This document shows positions 53,976-60,749 of a stretch of DNA of 64,000 bases, piece after piece. Below the pieces are notes generated by a model. That model made no database searches and was not told where the DNA came from. It saw only the letters and a list, made by a program, of their open reading frames with translations. The stretch covers positions 57,605 to 121,604 of the forward strand of contig CAKSBH010000006.1 of NCBI GenBank assembly GCA_934438175.1, written 5' to 3'. Each line of letters begins with the position of its first letter. Within the stretch, counting starts at the first letter, position 1. This stretch comes from an uncultured Eubacteriales bacterium (GTDB lineage Bacteria > Bacillota > Clostridia > Oscillospirales > UBA644). The position numbers and the translations under genes were made by a program.

Positions 53976-54004
53976 TTGACTTTTCGGTCAAAGTATGTTA
54001 TATT
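53976..54004 (+). promoter_or_regulatory. sigma-A promoter of the large lipoprotein
   Basis: TTGACT (53976-53981), 17-base spacer, TATATT (53999-54004). Its -35 lies only 22 bases from the divergent -35 at 53953, so a shared operator could act on both. Confidence 0.85.
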
Positions 54005-54047
54005 GATACACAGAAACCTACAAAGAAAGAAAGGGAGTCTTATTCTT

Positions 54048-55586
54048 ATGAAAAAAATCGTTGCCCTGTTGCTGGCGGCAGTCCTTATGGTTTCTACTCT
54101 CTGCCTTGTTGCCTGCAAAGAGGAGAACAAGCAACCGGAACTTACCACAAAAGAGAAAATCCTGAATGCTTTGGATGAAAAGAAGCTGACCGAGTCGGTC
54201 AACGGAGATTATAAAAAGCTTCTGGAGCAGCTCAACCGCGCTACGGCGGAAACTCTGGAAGTCGGTGTGGATCTTGAAGTGGACGAAACCTCTCCGCTTG
54301 CTGACATCCTTGCCGGGAAAAACGGCATTCAGCTGAGAGCCAATTATGTCAACGGTGCCTTCTCCGGCGAAGCCAATGTCACGCTGGGGGACGATGCCGT
54401 CGATGCAAACTTGGTTTTCGTGGACGGAAATCTGTATTTTTCCATCCCGGACGGCTTTGACGGATTCGTTTTTATCCCGGTTGAAAGCATGCTGCCGACA
54501 GATGAATTGTCGAAATCTTTTTCTGTTGACCAGATTACCGCGCCACAGACCCTGTTCTCGGGCATTCTGAAATATGCCCGCCGTCTGGTAGAGCTTCTGC
54601 CGGACACCTGCTTTGACGTTGAGGGCGGTTATCTTGTCAAAATCTCCGCTGCAGAACTGAAAACGGCTTTGACCGCAGTGCAGAGCGAGATGCTTGCCGA
54701 TGAATCCTTCAAAAAGGATCTTACGTCTGTATTCGGCGAGGAGATTCTGGAGGTGCTTGGCGAAGAGGTGACAGAGTCCGCGGACCTTTCGCTGAAAGCC
54801 ACAACAAAAGACGATGTTCAGGTTTATGAATTCGTTCTCAGCCAGGGAGAAGAGGGTGCCCTGCGCGCTGTTGTGAATGTCGGGAAAGATTCGGGCGATT
54901 TTGATGTCCGTGTTATGACGGACGGAGAAAATTGCGCTGCTGCTTTCTCCGGCACGTTTAAGTTCGGTGAAACCTACGGCTTTACACTGAAAGCCGTGGA
55001 CGGAACGAAAACAGAAAACAACGTCATGCTGGAAATGGCGATGAATTTTGACAAAGACGGAAACCTGACCGACGGTACTCTTTCGGTCTACCAGGATGAA
55101 GCCGATCTGCACTACTGTGCCATGTCGGTCGTTCTGTCCGGCAAGGCAGACAAATCCCTGGAGATCCGGGTGGACGGCGTCGGTTATGACGAGGAAGCCG
55201 AAAAGACCATGCCAGTCTTCTCGGTTACCGGAACGGTCAAGGCGGAAGCCGACGGCTTCTCGGCTGATCTGGAAATTTCCGTGCCGATTTCCGACGGTGT
55301 GGATACAAAAGTAAACGTTTCCGGCTCGGTGAAAATCAGCGAATCCTCTCTGGAAGCAGCGGCGACGGTTGAGATGCCGGCTTTCGGACTGACGGTTCGG
55401 GTCAATGCGAAAGAAACCGCCGATGAAACGCTTCCGGCAGTCACGGCACCGGAAGGCGCAACGGAGCTGGACGAAGAGGCCGCAGCGGAGTTGCTGGCAA
55501 CGCTGATGCAGAACATGATGGCAACGCATCCGGTGTTCTTCTCGATTCTTTCCATGATTCTGGGCGGAGACTCCGGAATCGGCTGA
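54048..55586 (+). CDS. large lipoprotein of unknown function
   Basis: 512 residues from ATG 54048 (AAAGGGAG upstream; the longer open frame to 53691 crosses both promoters and is not used). Lipobox CLVAC, Cys23. The mature part is acidic and beta-strand rich, with alternating Gly/Val strands (FSGEANVTLGDDAVDANLVF, DLEISVPISDGVDTKVNVSG) and an alanine/glutamate-rich C-terminal helix; it may be a long beta structure. No recognised enzyme motif. Confidence 0.82.
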   Translation: MKKIVALLLAAVLMVSTLCLVACKEENKQPELTTKEKILNALDEKKLTESVNGDYKKLLEQLNRATAETLEVGVDLEVDETSPLADILAGKNGIQLRANYVNGAFSGEANVTLGDDAVDANLVFVDGNLYFSIPDGFDGFVFIPVESMLPTDELSKSFSVDQITAPQTLFSGILKYARRLVELLPDTCFDVEGGYLVKISAAELKTALTAVQSEMLADESFKKDLTSVFGEEILEVLGEEVTESADLSLKATTKDDVQVYEFVLSQGEEGALRAVVNVGKDSGDFDVRVMTDGENCAAAFSGTFKFGETYGFTLKAVDGTKTENNVMLEMAMNFDKDGNLTDGTLSVYQDEADLHYCAMSVVLSGKADKSLEIRVDGVGYDEEAEKTMPVFSVTGTVKAEADGFSADLEISVPISDGVDTKVNVSGSVKISESSLEAAATVEMPAFGLTVRVNAKETADETLPAVTAPEGATELDEEAAAELLATLMQNMMATHPVFFSILSMILGGDSGIG

Positions 55587-55600
55587 TTCCGTTAAAACAG

Positions 55601-55634
55601 AAGGCAGAACAGTGTTTGCTGTTCTGCCTTTTTT
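55601..55634 (+). terminator. terminator of the large lipoprotein
   Basis: GGCAGAACAG (55603-55612) / CTGTTCTGCC (55619-55628) with six T residues after it. The convergent gpr gene ends in the T tract. Confidence 0.9.
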
Positions 55635-56520
55635 ATTCCAGAAGCATCTGTACGTCCTGCTCGGACAGATTCGGATGAAGCGCCCGGTTCAGCGCACGTG
55701 ACAGCAGCTTTGCCGCTTTGTCCACCAGAACATCCACATCTTTCGGCGTAACGATCATATTCTTTTCATAGCCGGATAATTTTTTCTGCAGGTCATGGCT
55801 TCCGTTTTCGCCAAGAAGATCGGCGGCAAGCGTAACGGCATCCACCACGGTGGGGATGCCCAGCGAGAGAACCGCGCATCCAAGCGTCTTCCGGGTAAGT
55901 GGCTCCCGCCGGTTTCCCACACCGGAGCCCGGCGAAAGACCGGTGTCGCAAAGTTGGACGGTGGCGCAGAGCCGTTTCATTTCCCTTGCCGCCAACGCGT
56001 CAATCAGCACAACGACATCCGGCTTGCACCGTTCTGCGGCGGCGGCGACCAGAACCGCGCTCTCCATGCCGGTTTCTCCCAGAACGCCGGTGGTCAGAGC
56101 CGCTACGTCGCCGAGATCCAGAGACCGGAACACGTCGGGGGAATAGCGCTTCAGATGGTGCGTCACGATCAGTCCCTGAACGGCTTTCGGTCCCAGCGCG
56201 TCGGCAGTCAGCGATCGGTTTCCCAGCCCGACGACAAGAACCGTTTTCACGCTGTCGGGAAGCAGGGCGGAGATTTCTCTTGCAAGAAGCCCGACGGCGC
56301 GTTCGCAGCGTGACGAATCTTCAAACGCTCCGGTGAGGTCTACGGTGACATAATGCCCCTTTTCCTTGTTCAGCTTCTTTGCTGCCGCATCTCCCGAGAT
56401 GGTTACCTTCACAACCGAAAATCCGTCTACGGTCTGTGTGCTTTCTTCAAATCCGTCCTCTTTCCGTACCTCGCATTGTTCCCGCAGCTCCACTGCAAGA
56501 TCCGTTCTTGCCGTTGCCAC
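55633..56520 (-). CDS. gpr: GPR endopeptidase (germination protease)
   Basis: 295 residues if started at GTG 56520, which has AAAGGAG 8 bases upstream and gives the usual N-terminus (VATARTDLAVELREQ); a 17-codon longer ATG form is possible. Conserved VVGLGNRSLTADALGP, LSPGSGVGNRRE and the C-terminal NMIVTPKDVD. GPR is an aspartate-dependent protease that degrades small acid-soluble spore proteins at germination, a strong marker of a spore-forming host. Family members are activated by removal of a short propeptide before the DLA motif. Confidence 0.95.
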   Translation of the reverse strand: MATARTDLAVELREQCEVRKEDGFEESTQTVDGFSVVKVTISGDAAAKKLNKEKGHYVTVDLTGAFEDSSRCERAVGLLAREISALLPDSVKTVLVVGLGNRSLTADALGPKAVQGLIVTHHLKRYSPDVFRSLDLGDVAALTTGVLGETGMESAVLVAAAAERCKPDVVVLIDALAAREMKRLCATVQLCDTGLSPGSGVGNRREPLTRKTLGCAVLSLGIPTVVDAVTLAADLLGENGSHDLQKKLSGYEKNMIVTPKDVDVLVDKAAKLLSRALNRALHPNLSEQDVQMLLE

Positions 56521-56610
56521 AATCCTCACTCCTTTTTCGGTGGTCCTGTTTGAATAGTCTTTGAAAAACAACGGAAATTATTCAAAAAGCACTTTCTTTT
56601 TTCCTGCAGA

Positions 56611-56621
56611 TGTGGTATACT
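56611..56621 (+). promoter_or_regulatory. extended -10 promoter of the IIC-like gene
   Basis: TGG-TATACT with -10 at 56616-56621; no good -35 is visible. Confidence 0.55.
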
Positions 56622-56660
56622 GAATCTGTCTTGATTCCCGTTTGAAAGGAAGGATCTTTT

Positions 56661-57722
56661 ATGGGTATCCTCAAAAAGTACGCCAAACGTTATTTTATTG
56701 ATGCCATGGGTTCGATGGCTCTCGGTTTGTTTGCCTCACTTCTCATCGGCACCATTTTCCGGGCTTTGGGTATGATCCCCGGGCTGGAGATTTTAACGAC
56801 CATCGGCGGATACGCGCAGCAGGTGGCTGGTCCCGCGATGGCTGCGGCAATCGCTTATTCCCTTAAGTGCGACCCTCTTGTGGTCTTTTCTGCCGCTGCG
56901 GTCGGCGCTGCCGCCAACACGCTCGGCGGGGCGGGCGGTCCTCTTGCCGTCTTTTTCATTGCCATTGTTGCCTGCGAGATCGGGCAGCTGGTTTCCAAAA
57001 AAACAAAAGTGGACATTGTGGTCACGCCGTTTGTCACCGTTCTGGTGGGCGGGTTGCTGTCGGTCTTTGTCGCTCCGTTCATCGGAAAACTGGTTGGTTA
57101 TGTCAGCACCTTCATCGGCTGGGCGGCGTTGAAAACTCCGTTTACGGTCGGTGTGGTGGTTTCGGTCGTGGTCGGCATGGTTCTCACACTCCCCATCTCC
57201 AGCGCCGCCATTTGTGCGGGACTTGTTCTGACGGGCTGCACGGCTGTGGCGGGCTCTTCCGAAGGGCTGGCAATTGCCGGCGGTGCCGCCGTTGCCGGCT
57301 GCTGTGCACAGATGGTTGGTTTTGCCGTCATCAGTTTTAAGGAAAACGGCTTCGGAGGATTGCTTTCGCAGGGCATCGGCACCAGCATGCTTCAGATGCC
57401 GAACATCATCCGCAACCCCCGCATCTGGATTCCCGCTACGCTGGCGTCCGCCATTACCGGACCTCTGGCAACGTGCGTGTTTCATCTGCAGCATTACGGT
57501 GCGGCAATCAATGCCGGAATGGGCACCTGCGGTCTTCTCGGTCCCATCAGCGTGATTCTCGGCTGGCTGGATCCCGTCAACGGATACCCCGGTACGGTGG
57601 GTTGGGTGGATTGGCTCGGACTTGTGCTGATCTGCTTTGTGCTTCCCGCTTTGCTTTCGCTTCTGTTTGCCGCGGTTCTGCGTAAGATTGGCTGGATTTG
57701 TCCAGGCGATATGACGCTTTGA
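56661..57722 (+). CDS. PTS IIC-like membrane protein (PTS_EIIC_2 family)
   Basis: 353 residues, about ten hydrophobic helices with glycine-rich loops (FSAAAVGAAANTLGGAGGPL, LTGCTAVAGSSEGLAIAGGA). Matches the EIIC_2 group, which lacks linked IIA and IIB domains; many members are stand-alone and their substrate is unknown. AAAGGAAGGA precedes ATG 56661. No good terminator follows; only the palindrome GCGGAATTCCGC lies just downstream. Confidence 0.8.
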   Translation: MGILKKYAKRYFIDAMGSMALGLFASLLIGTIFRALGMIPGLEILTTIGGYAQQVAGPAMAAAIAYSLKCDPLVVFSAAAVGAAANTLGGAGGPLAVFFIAIVACEIGQLVSKKTKVDIVVTPFVTVLVGGLLSVFVAPFIGKLVGYVSTFIGWAALKTPFTVGVVVSVVVGMVLTLPISSAAICAGLVLTGCTAVAGSSEGLAIAGGAAVAGCCAQMVGFAVISFKENGFGGLLSQGIGTSMLQMPNIIRNPRIWIPATLASAITGPLATCVFHLQHYGAAINAGMGTCGLLGPISVILGWLDPVNGYPGTVGWVDWLGLVLICFVLPALLSLLFAAVLRKIGWICPGDMTL

Positions 57723-57844
57723 TGCGGAATTCCGCGTCTGCGGGAATGCAGCGGGTTTGGCTTGGTGCGCACGCCCGGTTTCTTCCGGAACGGTGAATCG
57801 TACAGAAAAAACATCCGAAAGATGAAAAAAATCCAAAAAACCCC

Positions 57845-57873
57845 TTGCAAAAAAAGAAAAAGTCTGCTATAAT
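57845..57873 (+). promoter_or_regulatory. sigma-A promoter of rpsT
   Basis: TTGCAA (57845-57850), 17-base spacer, perfect TATAAT (57868-57873); same hexamers as the S10 operon promoter. Confidence 0.92.
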
Positions 57874-57914
57874 AGATGGGCTATGAAAAAGTATGAGCCG
57901 GGAGGTGTAACAGG

Positions 57915-58163
57915 ATGCCCAATATCAAGTCTGCGAAAAAGCGTGTGAAGGTTACGGCGACAAAGAACCTGCATAACAAAATGTTCAAGTCTGCTCTCAG
58001 AACCAACCTGAAGAAACTCGTTGCCGAGATTTCCGAAAAGAAAAACGCCGAAGCACTGTCTCTTGCGTATAAGAACATTGACAAGGCGGTTGCAAAGGGC
58101 GCTATGCATAAGAATGCTGCGGCTCATAAGAAGTCTCAGTTGGCAAAGGCGTTCAACGCGTAA
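57915..58163 (+). CDS. rpsT: 30S ribosomal protein S20
   Basis: 82 residues, three-helix bundle, basic; MPNIKSAKKRVKVTATKNL at the start and IDKAVAKGAMHKNAAAHKKS near the end. Single-gene unit with its own promoter and terminator, as in most bacteria. Confidence 0.97.
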   Translation: MPNIKSAKKRVKVTATKNLHNKMFKSALRTNLKKLVAEISEKKNAEALSLAYKNIDKAVAKGAMHKNAAAHKKSQLAKAFNA

Positions 58164-58194
58164 GTTGAACCGATCTTTCGCAAAAAAAGAATTA

Positions 58195-58228
58195 AAGGAC
58201 GATTTTTTTGAATCGTCCTTCTTTTTTT
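58195..58228 (+). terminator. terminator of rpsT
   Basis: AAGGACGATT (58195-58204) / AATCGTCCTT (58211-58220), then CTTTTTTT. Confidence 0.93.
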
Positions 58229-58238
58229 GAAATCCCTC

Positions 58239-58267
58239 TTGACATTTCCAAAAAAAACGTGTATAAT
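58239..58267 (+). promoter_or_regulatory. consensus promoter of the metal-efflux operon
   Basis: Perfect TTGACA (58239-58244), 17-base spacer, perfect TATAAT (58262-58267). Confidence 0.95.
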
Positions 58268-58275
58268 AAAAATAG

Positions 58276-58291
58276 ATGAACAAATGTTCAT
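58276..58291 (+). promoter_or_regulatory. ArsR/SmtB-type operator
   Basis: ATGAACAAATGTTCAT: TGAACA (58277-58282), AA, TGTTCA (58285-58290). This is the classical inverted repeat bound by zinc-sensing SmtB/CzrA repressors. It lies at about +3 to +18, where a bound dimer would block transcription. A strong promoter with a downstream operator fits full repression and rapid derepression. Confidence 0.88.
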
Positions 58292-58324
58292 ATGTTTTAT
58301 CCGAATAGGAAAGGAAATACAAGA

Positions 58325-58678
58325 ATGGCAGAAGAAGAAAAAAGCGGCTATTTGCATGTTCATGAGGACGTGGCAAAACAGGTGCGTCAGGAATTGCCGG
58401 AAGAAACGACGCTGTACGACCTGGCAGATCTCTTCAAGGTGTTTGCCGATACCACCCGCATTAAAATTCTGTATGCGCTGCTGCGCTCGGAGATGTGTGT
58501 GTATGATATCGCGCTGCTGTTTGATATGGGGCAGTCTGCCATTTCCCATCAGCTGCGGATTCTGAAAGCAAGCAAACTCATCAAATGCCGCCGACAGGGA
58601 AAAAACATTCTGTATTCGCTGGCGGATGATCATGTCCGCAGTATCATCGGACAGGGTCTGGAACATATTGAAGAATAA
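58325..58678 (+). CDS. ArsR/SmtB-family metal-sensing repressor (zinc alpha-5 type)
   Basis: 117 residues from ATG 58325. Winged helix with VFADTTRIKILYAL and the recognition helix GQSAISHQLRILKAS. The C-terminal helix carries D-x-H-x10-H-x2-E, the alpha-5 zinc-site pattern of SmtB (Asp104, His106, His117, Glu120). The alpha-3N cysteine pair of CadC is reduced to a single Cys (EMCVYD). Expected to leave the operator at 58276 when Zn(II) binds. First gene of the efflux operon. Confidence 0.93.
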   Translation: MAEEEKSGYLHVHEDVAKQVRQELPEETTLYDLADLFKVFADTTRIKILYALLRSEMCVYDIALLFDMGQSAISHQLRILKASKLIKCRRQGKNILYSLADDHVRSIIGQGLEHIEE

Positions 58679-58695
58679 GGAAAGAGGGATTCTTT

Positions 58696-58908
58696 ATGAG
58701 AAAAGTGTTTAAGGTAGAAAATCTGGATTGCGCCAACTGCGCCGCGGAAATCGAAAACGATATCCGCAAGATTCCGGGTGTCACGTCGGCTTCGCTTTCG
58801 TTCATGACCGGACGACTGGTAGTAGAACTGGACGGAGACCCCGATGCCCTTACCGAGCAGATTCGTAAGGTCTGCCTGCGTGTGGAGCCGGAATGCGTGG
58901 TCAGATGA
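58696..58908 (+). CDS. stand-alone heavy-metal-associated (HMA) domain protein
   Basis: 70 residues, one ferredoxin-like HMA fold with metal motif NLDCANCAAE. In most ZntA/CadA ATPases such a domain is the N-terminus of the pump; here it is a separate gene whose stop overlaps the pump start by four bases (ATGA). Works as a chaperone or detached regulatory domain (inference). Confidence 0.9.
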   Translation: MRKVFKVENLDCANCAAEIENDIRKIPGVTSASLSFMTGRLVVELDGDPDALTEQIRKVCLRVEPECVVR

Positions 58909-60749
58909 ACCGGCAAAAACAGGAGATTCTGCGCACGGTACTTTCGCTTGCTTTGCTCGCCGTCGGACTTCTGACCGATGGTTGGGTGGAACTGGTGGTG
59001 TGCATCGTGGCGTATGCCGTGGCTGGATGCGATGTCCTGCTCAAGGCAGGGCGCGGCATTGTCAAAGGACGTTTGCTGGATGAGAATTTTCTGATGTCTG
59101 TTGCGTCGCTCGGAGCTTTCGCTTTGGGCGAATACCGGGAAGCCGTAGCGGTTATGGTTTTTTACCGGGTGGGTGAGATCTTTCAGGATTATGCCGTCCG
59201 CTCCTCCCGCAAAGCTGTACAGGATCTTGTGGATATCTGCCCGGATCATGCCAATGTCATGCGAAACGGCGTTCTGACCGAGGTGGATCCTGCCGAAGTG
59301 GAGATTGGTGAAGAAATTACCGTCAAACCGGGCGAACGGATTCCTCTTGACGGCGTGATTACCGAGGGCAGTACCAATCTGGATACCTCGTCGCTGACCG
59401 GGGAGAGCATTCCCGCCGACGTCAAAGAGGGCGATTCCGTTCTGAGCGGATGCATCAATTGCAGCCATGCGGTTAAAATACGGGTAACAAAACGGTTTGA
59501 AAATTCGGCGGCGTCCCGCATTCTGGAACTGGTGGAAAGTGCTTCCTCCAGCAAAGCCAAAACCGAAACCTTTATCACCCGTTTTGCCCGTGTTTATACG
59601 CCCATTGTCGTTGGGCTTGCGGTTCTGACGGCGATTATTCCGTCTCTGTTTGACGGAAACTGGACCGAATGGATTTCCCGTGCACTGCTGTTTCTCGTGG
59701 TCTCCTGCCCGTGTGCCCTGGTTATTTCCGTTCCGCTGACATTTTTCTGCGGTATCGGAAAGGCATCTTCCTCCGGCATTCTGGTCAAGGGATCCGATTA
59801 TATCGAAACCGCGTCTCGCGTCACAACGGTTCTTTCCGACAAAACCGGAACTCTGACGCAGGGAACCTTCCGGGTAACGGATATTCAGCCGGCAGCCGAA
59901 GTTTCCAAAGAGGATTTGCTTGGCTTTGCCGCTTATGCCGAAGGACTTTCCGATCATCCCATCGCTCTTTCCATCCGGGACGCATACGGAAAACCGGTTC
60001 AGCTTTCCCATATCGCCTCCAGCGAGAATACGGCGGGGCGAGGCGTCATCACCGTCGTGGACGGTCACACCGTTCTGGCGGGCAGTGCGGCGCTTTTGCG
60101 TGAACACGGTGTTGATGCGCAGAAATCGGATGTCGCAGGGACGGAGGTCTGCGTGGCAATGGACGGCAAATGGCTGGGACGTATCGTGATTTCCGATGCC
60201 GTTCGTCCGGAAGCCCGGAGTGCCGTTTCCGCCTTGCGGAGCGCCGGCGTGAAGAACATCTCGATGCTTTCCGGGGATAAAAAGGAAAATGCCCGCCGTG
60301 TGGCAGACGAACTGGGATTGGACGGTGTTTACGCCGAACTGCTGCCGGAAGATAAGGTCAATCGTGCCAAAGCGCTTTCGGGCGGAAAAGAAAAGACCAT
60401 GTATGTCGGGGACGGCATCAACGATGCTCCGGTTCTCGCGGTTGCGGATGTCGGTGTGGCAATGGGTGCTATCGGCTCCGATGCCGCCGTGGATGCGGCA
60501 GATGTCGTCATTACCGATGACAATCTGGAAAAACTGGCATATTTCCTTCGTCTTTCCCGCAAGACCATGCGTGTGGCGTGGCAGAATGTGATTTTCTCGC
60601 TCACCATCAAAATTCTGATTATGGTTCTCGGTTTTGTCGGGGTTGCGGGAATGTGGGCGGCGGTTTTTGCCGATGTCGGTGTTACGATCCTCGCCATTCT
60701 GAATGCCCTGAGAATTCTTGCTACAAAAAAATTCGGAGAATGCAAATGA
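58905..60749 (+). CDS. P1B-type ATPase, Zn/Cd/Co exporter (ZntA/CadA type) without N-terminal HMA
   Basis: 614 residues from ATG 58905. Signature membrane motif SCPCALVISVPL (the CPC of the Zn/Cd group), actuator LTGESIPAD, phosphorylation DKTGTLTQG, hinge GDGINDAP. Eight membrane helices expected. No internal HMA; the domain is supplied by the preceding gene. Exports divalent metal from the cytosol. Its stop overlaps the copper ATPase start. Confidence 0.95.
   Translation: MNRQKQEILRTVLSLALLAVGLLTDGWVELVVCIVAYAVAGCDVLLKAGRGIVKGRLLDENFLMSVASLGAFALGEYREAVAVMVFYRVGEIFQDYAVRSSRKAVQDLVDICPDHANVMRNGVLTEVDPAEVEIGEEITVKPGERIPLDGVITEGSTNLDTSSLTGESIPADVKEGDSVLSGCINCSHAVKIRVTKRFENSAASRILELVESASSSKAKTETFITRFARVYTPIVVGLAVLTAIIPSLFDGNWTEWISRALLFLVVSCPCALVISVPLTFFCGIGKASSSGILVKGSDYIETASRVTTVLSDKTGTLTQGTFRVTDIQPAAEVSKEDLLGFAAYAEGLSDHPIALSIRDAYGKPVQLSHIASSENTAGRGVITVVDGHTVLAGSAALLREHGVDAQKSDVAGTEVCVAMDGKWLGRIVISDAVRPEARSAVSALRSAGVKNISMLSGDKKENARRVADELGLDGVYAELLPEDKVNRAKALSGGKEKTMYVGDGINDAPVLAVADVGVAMGAIGSDAAVDAADVVITDDNLEKLAYFLRLSRKTMRVAWQNVIFSLTIKILIMVLGFVGVAGMWAAVFADVGVTILAILNALRILATKKFGECK

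Noticed and set aside
53691..54047. N-terminal extension of the large lipoprotein to 53691
   Set aside because: It crosses two divergent promoters and the coding region of the small lipoprotein; the true start at 54048 begins a textbook lipoprotein signal peptide.
57722..57800. Terminator after the IIC-like gene (GCGGAATTCCGC palindrome)
   Set aside because: No T tract follows, and the palindrome has no unpaired loop, so it does not support intrinsic termination.
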